44,721 bases of DNA from Verrucomicrobiaceae bacterium (GTDB lineage Bacteria > Verrucomicrobiota > Verrucomicrobiia > Verrucomicrobiales > Verrucomicrobiaceae): positions 1-44,721 of the forward strand of contig JADJPW010000005.1 in the NCBI GenBank assembly GCA_016713035.1, read 5' to 3'. The notes under the pieces were generated by a model. The model made no database searches. It was given only the letters and a program-made list of their open reading frames with translations, and was not told the origin of the DNA. Positions 34,212-42,904 of this stretch are shown one piece after another. How positions within the stretch are numbered: position 1 is the first letter of the stretch; each line of letters starts with the position of its first letter. The position numbers were made by a program, and so were the translations under genes.

Positions 34212-37200
34212 ATGAAGCAATCGAAGCCTATTTCGAAAAAGAATCAGCTTATCCCCTTCCAGGACCCCAGTTTCGGTTATGGGGACTTCGAAGGCTTTTT
34301 TGCTGATTATCTTAATTTGCATCCGGTCATCAAAATCAGCCGGGATGGGGCCGAACTGACAGGCAGGATCACGAATGCCTGGCGATACGAAACCTCTGGT
34401 GATGCACAGAACGGCATCGACATCCGAGCCGAGGTGCAAGTGCAGCAATCCGATGGCAGCACTCGTGAAGAAACGTGGGGCTTCCAGTGCAAACACCGCG
34501 TCAAATGGTCGGCCTCGCAGACGAAGGCTGCCATTGCCTTAGCAAAGAAGAAGTTCCCCGCAGACTTCCACTTTCTACTGGTGACCTGCGACCTGAGCAG
34601 CAAGACCGTGAACGAGGGCCGGTCACACTCAGGCTGGCAGCTTTGGAGCCGGGGCGAGATCACCGCTCGTGTGCGGGTGCTGACGAATCGCGATGAGGCA
34701 GCTCGACTGATAAACACCTACTTTGGGGCGCATTGGGCGGAGGAAATTTTGGGAATCACTGGCAGTGGCCCACTCCAGGCCTGCGGTGCCTTTTTCGCGC
34801 GACAGATGGACCAGGAGTGCCTCTTCCACCACAGAGCCAAGGTAGAAGGTAGGCAGGAGGAACTGAAGCAGATACACGCATTCCTGGCGGATGTGGGTAA
34901 ACAACTGCTCATCTTGCCGGGACCGGGCGGCAGCGGGAAAAGTAGGCTTCTCAAGGCGTTCAGCCAGTCGCTCTCGCCCGCACACCGAGCGAAGTGGACC
35001 ATTCGATTCTTCGATGACATCGGTGTGCAGCTTACTGAGCTTGATCTTCAGGCCCTTGAATCCACTCCGGTCGTCATCGTGGACGACGCCCACCGGCGGG
35101 AGTTGGAGCCACTGCTTCGTCTCGCGCTCCGTTCGAAGACGACAAAGGTGATACTCGTCACGCGTCCGCAAGGCAGGACCCTCATTCAAGGAGCTGCCAC
35201 AGCAGCGAACGTGGGTGCCCCACTTATTGAGGAGATGCCCACACTGAAGCGATTGACTCAAAAGCAGATCACGAGCATCGCCGAGTCACTGCTTGGAGAC
35301 CAGTTTCGCGCACTGGCACCAGAAGTAGTGACACAGGCTCATGGCTGCCTGCTAATCGTCGTCGTCGCTTGTGAGTTGATCCGCCAGAGGCGACTCACGG
35401 AAACACACCTAGCCTCGAACAAAGACTTCGAGCGGGAAGTTTTTGTGCGGTTGATTGATGAGAACATTGCCCGCCTCAGGCTCATCACTGCCCGCGAACG
35501 TATCGACAGGATGCTCGACCATCTCTCGTTGGCTGGCCCCATTCCGCGCGATGGCCCCTGGTTTAACCTCTTGGTTCAGGACATCGGGAACGACGTGAAA
35601 CCCTCCGAAGTTCGCTCCTGGATGGAAGGACTGAAGCTCACCGGATTGCTCACGGAGAATCGAGAGGGCTATCGCGTGACACCTGATCTTCTCGCTGATC
35701 ACTTGCTGTATCGCCGAACCTTCGATCCATCGCATCGCGATCAAGGATATGCGGCGGACTACCTCGCTAGCGTGCCCGAACAGCTTCAAAACGAAGCCAT
35801 GATCCGCTGTTTGCCAAATCTGGCGGAAGCGGAGTGGCGCGCGCGATGCGAGTCAGAAGGACAGCAGCAGTCGGTGGTCGAACCGCTACTGGCCTCATGG
35901 ATTGACCAGTTCCGCAGTGCTAGTTTTCATCGTCGCCGTGAGTTGCTTGGTCACTGGTCACGCTTCGGCGTGTATCTGCCGGAGCAGACTCTCCGAATCG
36001 CACAGTTGGCACTCAACCTCACTCGCAGCGACGCGCCGAGTGAAGACGGTTTCTTTGGTCCCACGCACGATGCTCACGATGACGTCATCGATGCGGTCAC
36101 CCCGCTATTGAAGGACGTCGCCCTTCATCACCCAGATCACATGCACGAGTGTTTTGACCTGCTCTGGGCCATCGGCTGCGATCAGCCGAAACGCTGGATG
36201 CACAGTAACCAATACCACCCGCTCAATGCCATCACCGAAGTCTCGGGGCTGGAGTTTCGGAAGTCGCTTATCGTCAACGACCGAGCGCTCGCATGGATCG
36301 AAATGCAATTCACCAAGCCGGAGGTCATTGAGCGCCTTAAGACACCTGTCTGGTGGTTTAAAGCACTGTTAGCATCTTTTCTCAAACACAGCATCGAAGT
36401 CAATCAGTATGACTCCGACTCTGGAGTGTTCACCATTGAGCAAATCCCGGTTGATGCGGCCAAGGTGCTAAATCTTCGAGACCGCGTGTTCACGCTTGCC
36501 TCGAGATTGGCAGAGCTAGGTGACGAGGGAGTCGCCATGAATGCACTCAGTATTCTCGGTGAGGGTGTCCGAATGGTTGACGAGCCTGGGCTGAAGGAGA
36601 ATCGCAAACTCCAGCAGAATTGGCTGCCTCAGCGTCGTGATGCTCTGGGGCGAATTGCCTCCATTGCCCAGCGTTATCAGTCTGGATCAATGCACTGGGC
36701 CATTTGGCATGAGCTGTGGTGGCACATCTGCTACGAGCCCGGCTACCTGCTGCGGTCTGAGGTCTGGCAGTTGTTTGATCTGCTTACCGACACTTTCGAG
36801 CTTCGTCTCGTGAGAGCCACCTGCTCATCAGGTGATTCCGAGATCACTCCTAACCTCAAACGCGATGCGATCCTGAACCGGGAAGAGCACTCGTGGGAGC
36901 AAAGCCGCGAGCTATGGGGCCAAGTTTGCGCCCGTGTGGCAATCGAACTGGCCCAACGTCATGTGGACGCCCGGTGTCTCCACGATTTCCTCGCAGATTT
37001 CATCCAGCGGGCCGCGGTCCTGGGGTTCAGTCCCACTCTGAGCACTGTTCTTCTTCCGCTCGCAAAACACGCTCCGGCTCTCGCGGAGGCCCTAGCAAAT
37101 GAAATCATTGCCTCTACACAGCACGAGACTCAGCACGCCTTTGGGGATCTCGTGGATGGCCTCAGTCCGACCGATAAGCCTTTGCGCCTTGATCTCGTAA

Positions 37201-38333
37201 GAGCTGCCATTCACTCCTCGAAACCTACGCTTCAGGAAGAAGCATCACGAGTGCTATTCTGGTGGCGTAGACAATCTCGCCTACCCGACGATGGTCGGCA
37301 AATATTGCTCGAACTCGTGCGCACAGCCTCGCAACAAATTGTCCGCACCGCGCTGAGTCAGGCATCCCTCATGCCGGATGCGGCGGACTCCTTTGCCAAA
37401 GATCTTCTGGAAAGTGTGCTGGCGAATCCTACGACGGATGACATCACGGAGCCGCTGCTGGCTGCTCTGGACCGTGCCGAGAGGAAAGGCGATACCCAGC
37501 TTCCCGGTTCACTTGTCACAATTGCTCTGGCCAGACTCGTTAAGGTGCCCAGGATTCATGGAGCGATGGAGCGGTATCACTTAAATCATCTCATCCAAAC
37601 TCATCCCTGTGAGGTATTCGAGTTCTACCGGCAGCGAATCGAGTTCAGTCGCGGTCTTGCACGCCAAGACCCCATGGACAGGTCCACTTATGACGCGCTG
37701 CCCAGCTACGGAGATAATGTCTCACTGGCTTGTTTTGCCAAGCATCCATCCTTTGAACTCAGGTTTTGCGAACTGAGGGATGAAATGATCCAACTCGTGC
37801 GCACAAAGGCCGAATCCGGTGACAATCGCCGCATTTTCGAATACGGCGGTCACCATTGGAAGCTCCGTCAACTCGCTCGATGGATGTTGGAGGACTCGGG
37901 CGGAAAATATGCCGATCTAATCAGCTCTTGGCTGCCAGAGATCAAGTCGTTGCACGACCTCTGGCTCTTCCTCGATGCCGCTATCGGTAACTCACCAACC
38001 TTCGTGCTTGGCCACCCGTCCCTGTTGGAACGCTTGCTGACGCATCTCGACCAAGCCCTTCCTGAACACAAAGAGAAGGCAACGAAGCATTTGATGTCTG
38101 GCATCAGCCACAAAGTCGGCTCCACAAGCGGACTTCGATGGCGCAGAAATCGTCAAGAGAGCGAGGAAGACACTAAACGACCGATTATGCCGAGCGTTGA
38201 AAAGCTCATCAAAGATCACGCCAATCAGCCGACGCTGTCCGCGTTCTATCGTGAACTACTCTCCGAGTGTGAATCAATGCACGACCTCCACCGCCGCGCC
38301 GACCGTCAGATACCCGATGACGATGATCTTTGA
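34212..38333 (+). CDS. Mrr-like nuclease-STAND NTPase, candidate anti-phage protein
   Basis: 1,373 aa from ATG 34212; a GTG at 34194 in the same frame is possible. Residues 1-~160: restriction-endonuclease-like domain (FEGFFADYLNLH ... GIDIRAEVQV ... WGFQCKHRVKW), giving the D and QxK of Mrr-type PD-(D/E)xK nucleases (~68 and ~91-93). Residues ~215-450: STAND/P-loop NTPase with Walker A LPGPGGSGKSRLL (~236-243) and Walker B VVIVDDAHRRE (~288-295), and a winged-helix-like segment (WMEGLKLTGLLTENREGYRV). Residues ~480-1373: a long helical array (HEAT/TPR-like), presumably the sensor. This layout is that of Avs-type proteins that recognise a phage protein and then degrade DNA. Single gene, no partner. 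Sensor part not recognised. Confidence 0.75.
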   Translation: MKQSKPISKKNQLIPFQDPSFGYGDFEGFFADYLNLHPVIKISRDGAELTGRITNAWRYETSGDAQNGIDIRAEVQVQQSDGSTREETWGFQCKHRVKWSASQTKAAIALAKKKFPADFHFLLVTCDLSSKTVNEGRSHSGWQLWSRGEITARVRVLTNRDEAARLINTYFGAHWAEEILGITGSGPLQACGAFFARQMDQECLFHHRAKVEGRQEELKQIHAFLADVGKQLLILPGPGGSGKSRLLKAFSQSLSPAHRAKWTIRFFDDIGVQLTELDLQALESTPVVIVDDAHRRELEPLLRLALRSKTTKVILVTRPQGRTLIQGAATAANVGAPLIEEMPTLKRLTQKQITSIAESLLGDQFRALAPEVVTQAHGCLLIVVVACELIRQRRLTETHLASNKDFEREVFVRLIDENIARLRLITARERIDRMLDHLSLAGPIPRDGPWFNLLVQDIGNDVKPSEVRSWMEGLKLTGLLTENREGYRVTPDLLADHLLYRRTFDPSHRDQGYAADYLASVPEQLQNEAMIRCLPNLAEAEWRARCESEGQQQSVVEPLLASWIDQFRSASFHRRRELLGHWSRFGVYLPEQTLRIAQLALNLTRSDAPSEDGFFGPTHDAHDDVIDAVTPLLKDVALHHPDHMHECFDLLWAIGCDQPKRWMHSNQYHPLNAITEVSGLEFRKSLIVNDRALAWIEMQFTKPEVIERLKTPVWWFKALLASFLKHSIEVNQYDSDSGVFTIEQIPVDAAKVLNLRDRVFTLASRLAELGDEGVAMNALSILGEGVRMVDEPGLKENRKLQQNWLPQRRDALGRIASIAQRYQSGSMHWAIWHELWWHICYEPGYLLRSEVWQLFDLLTDTFELRLVRATCSSGDSEITPNLKRDAILNREEHSWEQSRELWGQVCARVAIELAQRHVDARCLHDFLADFIQRAAVLGFSPTLSTVLLPLAKHAPALAEALANEIIASTQHETQHAFGDLVDGLSPTDKPLRLDLVRAAIHSSKPTLQEEASRVLFWWRRQSRLPDDGRQILLELVRTASQQIVRTALSQASLMPDAADSFAKDLLESVLANPTTDDITEPLLAALDRAERKGDTQLPGSLVTIALARLVKVPRIHGAMERYHLNHLIQTHPCEVFEFYRQRIEFSRGLARQDPMDRSTYDALPSYGDNVSLACFAKHPSFELRFCELRDEMIQLVRTKAESGDNRRIFEYGGHHWKLRQLARWMLEDSGGKYADLISSWLPEIKSLHDLWLFLDAAIGNSPTFVLGHPSLLERLLTHLDQALPEHKEKATKHLMSGISHKVGSTSGLRWRRNRQESEEDTKRPIMPSVEKLIKDHANQPTLSAFYRELLSECESMHDLHRRADRQIPDDDDL

Positions 38334-38343
38334 TCCCGCTCGT

Positions 38344-38702
38344 ATGATGACGCCCACCTTAACGTTCCTCACCGCTCTCTTCCTCGCGCCGCTCTCTTCC
38401 TCGCGCCGCTCACGAAGATGCACGCCGCTGAACTCACCGTCGGTGCAGGTGGCTTCAAAGCCATCGGTGAAGGCGTGGCGGCGTTGAAGGTGGGGAATGC
38501 GCTGACGATCATGCCGGGAGAGTATCGTTAGAGTGTCGCGGCGACGCTGGTGGGCACAGCGGAGGCACCTATTGCGATCTGGGCCTGACTGGCGGGTAGT
38601 GTTCTGATGCATGGCGATGTGGATTTGAGCGAGTTCAAGCCTGCACCTGATCCCCGCATGATGAGCGGCTTCGATGTAGCGAAGGGCAGGCCGAAGAATT
38701 GA
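38344..38702 (+). pseudogene. Decayed 5' end of a secreted beta-helix gene
   Basis: The original start is MTPTLTFLTALFLAPL at 38347, a signal peptide. A 17-bp tandem duplication (GCTCTCTTCCTCGCGCC at 38374-38390 and 38391-38407) throws the frame out. With one copy removed it reads APLTKMHAAELTVGAGGFKA then IGEGVAALKVGNALTIMPGE, the usual start of parallel beta-helix proteins. In-frame stops follow (TAG after GEYR; TGA in IAIWA-stop-LAGSVLMHGD). The sequence ends near 38702; the rest of the gene is gone. Confidence 0.75.
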
Positions 38703-38708
38703 GTGCGC

Positions 38709-39914
38709 TCACGTCCCCACCAACCCATTCGGCTTCCGCCACTTCACGCGGGCGAGGTTGAGTTCGCCTGTGTTGGTTTTGGGGCACCAGGAGCCGTCGG
38801 TGATCCAGGATTCGCCGGGGCTGGCGTTGCAGACGCCGAAGTTGCCGTTGAAGGCGACGAGATCGGCGGCGTTCACGCCATCGCCGATGAGCGGGAGCAC
38901 GACGCGCTCGGTGGCGCGGATGAGGCGGAGCGTTTTCGGGTCCACCTGCGCCACCCAGAGCGGCGCACGCCAGCGGATGACCTTTTCGTTGGTGGGATCG
39001 CGTCGCGTATAGACGAGGAAGAGGCCGTCGGAATGCGTGAGCCAGTGCTGCTGCGTGCTGTTCGTCATGAGCGGCGTGCCATCGTCCCAGGTCCACGGCT
39101 GCTGCGGTTCGTAGTGCAGGCCGTCATCGCTCACGGCGACGTAGCCTTTGCGATCCTCGGCGCGGATGGTGAGGTAAAAGCGGCCGTCGAACCGCGTGAG
39201 CGAGGGCTCGAGCAGTCCACGGCCGACGCTGTTGGTGAGCGCGTTGCCGGTTTTCTTGATGAGCAGCTCGTTGCCATCAAAAGAGCAGCGCACGCCGCAC
39301 ACGGAGCGTGGCTTGCCTTTGACGCCGAAGGTGAAGCTCATGAGAACATCGCCATCCGGCAGCACGTGGCGCTGGCCGCAGTTGTTCGAGTAGATCTCGG
39401 TGGCACGCGGGTCGTCCCACACGAGCTTGCGCCGCGGACCCCACGCGCCGTCTTTCCACACGGCGTAGATCGGCCAGCGCGGCGGTTGGTCGCGGAAGAA
39501 GCCTCGGTCGCGGTAGAAGACATTGTGACCGAGCGCGAGCACGCTGCCGGTCTGCGGATGAAACTCGGGCGTGATGTCGCAAACGGCCTCATTCAAGCCA
39601 TCGGGCAGCTTTTCCCAACCCAGCGGCGGCGCGGGTGTGAAGTCGGTCCAAGTTTGGCCGAGGTCATCGGAGGTTGTCCAGTGCACATGCCCGAAGTGAT
39701 CAGAGCCCATGATGGGCTGCGTGGTCATGAAGGCCTTCTTGCCGACCATGCAGGCTCGCGGATGGAACCAGGTGCCCTTGGGCAGTGTGGGTGTCTTCAG
39801 CACGACTTTCTCGATGGACTCGATGAGCGGGTCTTCGGCGGCGAAAACGTGTGTGTGAGCCGACGCGAGCGCGAGGCTGGCGGTTTGGAGAAAATGGCGG
39901 CGGGTGAGGTGCAT
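38709..39914 (-). CDS. Tat-exported BNR/sialidase-like protein
   Basis: 401 aa from MHLTRRHFLQTASLALASAH (start 39914 preferred to one 8 codons upstream). The RRHFLQ twin-arginine motif indicates Tat export, fitting a folded or cofactor-bearing protein. Propeller-like repeats include TTSDDLGQTWTDF (one Asp-box), HPRACMVGKKAFMTTQPIMG and LLEPSLTRFDGRFYLTIRAE. It resembles BNR-repeat/sialidase-like proteins of Verrucomicrobiota; the catalytic residues cannot be assigned. It diverges from the second YHYH gene. Confidence 0.75.
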   Translation of the reverse strand: MHLTRRHFLQTASLALASAHTHVFAAEDPLIESIEKVVLKTPTLPKGTWFHPRACMVGKKAFMTTQPIMGSDHFGHVHWTTSDDLGQTWTDFTPAPPLGWEKLPDGLNEAVCDITPEFHPQTGSVLALGHNVFYRDRGFFRDQPPRWPIYAVWKDGAWGPRRKLVWDDPRATEIYSNNCGQRHVLPDGDVLMSFTFGVKGKPRSVCGVRCSFDGNELLIKKTGNALTNSVGRGLLEPSLTRFDGRFYLTIRAEDRKGYVAVSDDGLHYEPQQPWTWDDGTPLMTNSTQQHWLTHSDGLFLVYTRRDPTNEKVIRWRAPLWVAQVDPKTLRLIRATERVVLPLIGDGVNAADLVAFNGNFGVCNASPGESWITDGSWCPKTNTGELNLARVKWRKPNGLVGT

Positions 39915-39985
39915 GCAGTTGATTAAGACGCGTCGCACTGGCAGCGCTTTGCAGAAGTGGGCGCGAATGCCTGCCTGCGGCTGCC

Positions 39986-40005
39986 TTGACGCAATCCTGA
40001 CAAAT
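39986..40005 (+). promoter_or_regulatory. Shared upstream box of YHYH genes, copy 2
   Basis: TTGACGCAATCCTGACAAAT, ending 53 nt before ATG 40059. It differs from the copy at 17347-17366 at three or four positions. The TTGACG end fits a -35 box; no convincing -10 follows. Confidence 0.5.
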
Positions 40006-40058
40006 CTCCCGAGAATCGCTGAAGCCGTTTTGACGTGGCGGAGGTTTCATCGGTTACC

Positions 40059-42794
40059 ATGAAAACGATTTCAATGCTTCTTCTGCTGGCGACGAGCCTC
40101 GCGGCCCACGATTTGACCACGAATGACCGGGAGGCACTGCGGGCGCACATCTTGGAGGAATGGATGGAGAAGGGAGCGCGGGCACTCCTGCCCGCCTCTT
40201 CTGGAACTGGCGGCGAAGCCGCGAAGATGAATGAAGCGGAGAGGAGTCTCCGCGCTCCTCTTCTCGCCTCCACGGCCTCGACGCTGCAACTCGCCGCTGC
40301 GGCAGCCGCGAACGCGGCGAATGCACCGCAGACCGCGAAGGCTTTTCTGCCCTTCACGAAGCTCGATCTCCGTGCGGACGGCGAGTTTCTCTATGTTGGC
40401 TCGAATGGCCTGCCGGATCACAATATGATGGTCGGTATCACCGCGTGGCAGCAGCAGGTGCCGCTGCCACAGCCGTATTTCGGCGAAAATGCCTGGCGCA
40501 TCCCGCTGAAGCCCGTGCCGGCGAAGGAACCCGCCATGATCAAAGGCCGTTTCCTGCGCGGTGCGATCGCTTTGGCTGTGAATGGGATCCCGATCTTCAA
40601 CCCGCAGAACAATCGCGGCGAGATCAGCTACGAAATCGGCGAGCTGGACGAGTGGGGCGGGCATTGCGGACGTGCGGATGATTACCACTACCACATCGCG
40701 CCGCTGCATCTCCAGGCGCAGGCCGGGAAGGGCATGCCGGTGGCTTATGCGCTGGATGGTTATCCGATCTATGGCCTCACGGAGCCGGATGGCTCGCCCG
40801 TGGCGAACCTCGACGAGTGCCACGGCCACGAATCGCCCAGCGGCTATCATTATCATGCGTCGAACAAGTATCCGTATGTCATCGGCGGCTTTCATGGCGA
40901 GGTCGTGGAGGCGGGCGAGCAGGTCGATCCGCAGCCGCGTGCTCAAGGCGTGCGCGAGGCCCTCACGGCGCTTCGCGGTGCCAAGATCACCGCCTTTGAA
41001 AGCACCAGCAAGGACAGCTACAAGCTCAGCTACGACGTGAATGGCGACAAACGCAGCGTCAGCTACTCGATCAAGGCGGATGGCACCTATCCCTTCCACT
41101 TCGACAATGGTCGCGACGGCACGGCGGATGAAGTCTATACCGCACGTCGTCAAGGCGGCGGCGGTGGTCGGCCGCCCGGTGGTGGTGGCCCCGAAGGCAT
41201 GAAGGGCAAAGGAAAAGGCAAGGGACAGGGCAAAGGTGGTCGCGAAGGCGAGATGCGTCGCGGTGACGAACCTCCGCCGCGTCCCGGCGAGGAAGGTGGC
41301 CGCCCGCCGCGTCCGCAGGCCGAGGTGGAAGGCATCCTCGATGTGAATGGCGATGGCATCGTCACGGCGCAGGAGTTCGCCGACAATGCGAAGGCCAACG
41401 CTGCAAAGAAGGGCACCCCAATCGCCGATGCGATGATGAAGGCCAAAGAGCAGTTCAACACATTTGACCACAATCGTGATGGCAAACTCGACACCCCAGA
41501 GCTCGATGAGCTCGCAGGGAAAGCTCCTGCCGGTGACGACCCCCGACCCCGTGACAATGAACCTCCTGCACGCGAAGAGATGAAGCGCGGTGAAGGTGGA
41601 GGTCGTGGAGGCATGCAGGAAACGTTCGTCGCACTGCCGGATCAGCCTCGCAGCAGCGATGGCAAGTTCATGCTCAATAGCCCCGTGGTGGAAGACCTCA
41701 AGAATCTGCCCATTGAGTTCACTGGAGACGGAGACGGCATCAGCCCACCTCTCGAGTGGATCGGGGCACCCTCTGGCACACAGAGCTTCGCCTTGATCAT
41801 GGATCATGTGACGCCTGATGGTGACAAGAAGTGGTATTGGACCGTCTATGACATCCCCGCGAGTGCCGCGAGCCTGCCAAAGGATTCGCAGCGCATCGGC
41901 AAACTCGGCACCGGCTTCAAAGGCGAAGTCGGCTACGAACCGCCGCACTCGAAAGGCCCAGGCGCAAAGACCTATGTGATCACGATGTATGCCCTTTCGG
42001 AGCCGTTGAAGGTCGCAGGCTCACCCGGACGCGAAGAACTCATCGCCGCGATGCAGGGCAAGGTGCTGGCGAGTTCTTCGCTACGCGTCGTTCACTCCAG
42101 CGGTCAAGTAACCGGGGCATTCCTGCCCCGAGAGAGCAATGACGGGCCAGGAATGGCCCAAATACCTGCCAAGAGCAAAGGAGGCCCGCCCGGCCTCGTG
42201 AAGCCCAGCATTGCCGACACGATGAAACTCAACGTCTATGCCGATAACTGGTTCATGCTCTATGTGAATGGCCGCCTCGTCGCCGTGGACAGCATCCAGT
42301 TCACGCCGCACAACGTCGTGAGCGTCGATTTCCTCCCGGAGTATCCCATGATCATCGCCGTGCTCGCGAAGGACAACGCCGACCCACGGACCGGCATGGA
42401 ATACGGCACCAGCATCGGCGACGCCGGCCTGTGCATCAAATTCGCCGACGGCACCGTCACCAACGCCACCTGGAAGGCCAAAAACTTCTTCCACGGCCCC
42501 ATCAACGCCGACACCGCGAACCCAAAAGTCATCCAAGAGCCTCTTCCTGCCAATTGGTGGACCGTGGACTTCGACGACAGCACCTGGAAAAACGCCAAGG
42601 AATACACCGTCGAAGAAGTCGATCCCAAACAGCCCTACTTCGAGAACGACTTCGAAGGTGCCAAGTTCATCTGGAGCGACGACATCGCCCTCGATAACAC
42701 CGTCATCTTCCGCACCAAGGTCGAAAAACCCGGCTGGACGCCAAGATGGAACACGAAGCCCGATCTCGATGTGAGCGGCGTGCCAGTGAAGTGA
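40059..42794 (+). CDS. YHYH / EF-hand / PEBP multidomain secreted protein
   Basis: 911 aa. Signal peptide MKTISMLLLLATSLAAHD. YHYH domain (~105-295) with RADDYHYHIAPLH (~205-217) and SPSGYHYHASNK (~259-270). A PepSY-like segment (TSKDSYKLSYDVNG ~325-340). A Gly/Lys/Pro-rich linker (~365-425). Two EF-hands, DVNGDGIVTAQE (~428) and DHNRDGKLDTPE (~470). Then a YbhB/YbcL (PEBP) domain: GDGISPPLEWIGAPSGTQSF ... WYWTVYDIPASAASL (~560-610). C-terminal galactose-binding-like domain (NWFMLYVNGRLVAVDSIQFT). Same N-terminal plan as the split gene at 17421. Two palindromic elements are embedded in frame (E3, E4). Calcium binding via EF-hands is likely; the enzymatic role of YHYH is unknown. Confidence 0.85.
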   Translation: MKTISMLLLLATSLAAHDLTTNDREALRAHILEEWMEKGARALLPASSGTGGEAAKMNEAERSLRAPLLASTASTLQLAAAAAANAANAPQTAKAFLPFTKLDLRADGEFLYVGSNGLPDHNMMVGITAWQQQVPLPQPYFGENAWRIPLKPVPAKEPAMIKGRFLRGAIALAVNGIPIFNPQNNRGEISYEIGELDEWGGHCGRADDYHYHIAPLHLQAQAGKGMPVAYALDGYPIYGLTEPDGSPVANLDECHGHESPSGYHYHASNKYPYVIGGFHGEVVEAGEQVDPQPRAQGVREALTALRGAKITAFESTSKDSYKLSYDVNGDKRSVSYSIKADGTYPFHFDNGRDGTADEVYTARRQGGGGGRPPGGGGPEGMKGKGKGKGQGKGGREGEMRRGDEPPPRPGEEGGRPPRPQAEVEGILDVNGDGIVTAQEFADNAKANAAKKGTPIADAMMKAKEQFNTFDHNRDGKLDTPELDELAGKAPAGDDPRPRDNEPPAREEMKRGEGGGRGGMQETFVALPDQPRSSDGKFMLNSPVVEDLKNLPIEFTGDGDGISPPLEWIGAPSGTQSFALIMDHVTPDGDKKWYWTVYDIPASAASLPKDSQRIGKLGTGFKGEVGYEPPHSKGPGAKTYVITMYALSEPLKVAGSPGREELIAAMQGKVLASSSLRVVHSSGQVTGAFLPRESNDGPGMAQIPAKSKGGPPGLVKPSIADTMKLNVYADNWFMLYVNGRLVAVDSIQFTPHNVVSVDFLPEYPMIIAVLAKDNADPRTGMEYGTSIGDAGLCIKFADGTVTNATWKAKNFFHGPINADTANPKVIQEPLPANWWTVDFDDSTWKNAKEYTVEEVDPKQPYFENDFEGAKFIWSDDIALDNTVIFRTKVEKPGWTPRWNTKPDLDVSGVPVK
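40173..40258. repeat. Twin-hairpin element E3, in frame inside the YHYH gene
   Basis: Hairpins GCGGGCA-CTCC-TGCCCGC (40178-40195) and GCGGAGA-GGAG-TCTCCGC (40236-40253), with outer arms GGAGCGCGG (40173-40181) and CCGCGCTCC (40250-40258). It encodes GARALLPASSGTGGEA...RSLRAPLLA, a stretch absent in this form from the homologue at 17421. Same build as E1/E2 with different stems. Confidence 0.75.
42113..42159. repeat. Twin-hairpin element E4, in frame inside the YHYH gene
   Basis: Hairpins CGGGGCA-TTCC-TGCCCCG (42113-42130) and GGGCCA-GGAA-TGGCCC (42144-42159), 13-nt spacer. Loops are TTCC and GGAA as in E1; stems are different. It encodes the join VTGAFLPRESNDGPGMAQIP between the PEBP domain and the C-terminal domain. 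Confidence 0.75.
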
Positions 42795-42849
42795 TGGTCC
42801 TCAAGTGATGCATTCCAGTAGTGCTGGTAGGAAGCCTTTCACGGGTCAT

Positions 42850-42896
42850 TGCCCCACACTAAAGCGAGCGACACCATGTAGGTGGGGCACTGCCCC
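42850..42896. repeat. GC-rich palindrome between convergent genes
   Basis: TGCCCCAC (42850-42857) pairs with GTGGGGCA (42882-42889); the right arm also folds as GGGGCA-C-TGCCCC (42884-42896). It lies between the convergent YHYH and MFS genes and may act as a bidirectional terminator or be a decayed twin hairpin. The 110-bp gap has no gene. Confidence 0.5.
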
Positions 42897-42904
42897 GACT
42901 TCAG

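Noticed and set aside
40071..41948. 625-codon minus-strand open frame
   Set aside because: Antisense to the second YHYH gene; composition typical of a high-GC shadow frame and no domain recognised.
3897..42833. Shared string GTAGTGCTGGTAGG at ~3897 and ~42816 as a repeat family
   Set aside because: Only ~14-16 nt, one copy within degraded coding sequence, no dyad and no third copy; probably chance.
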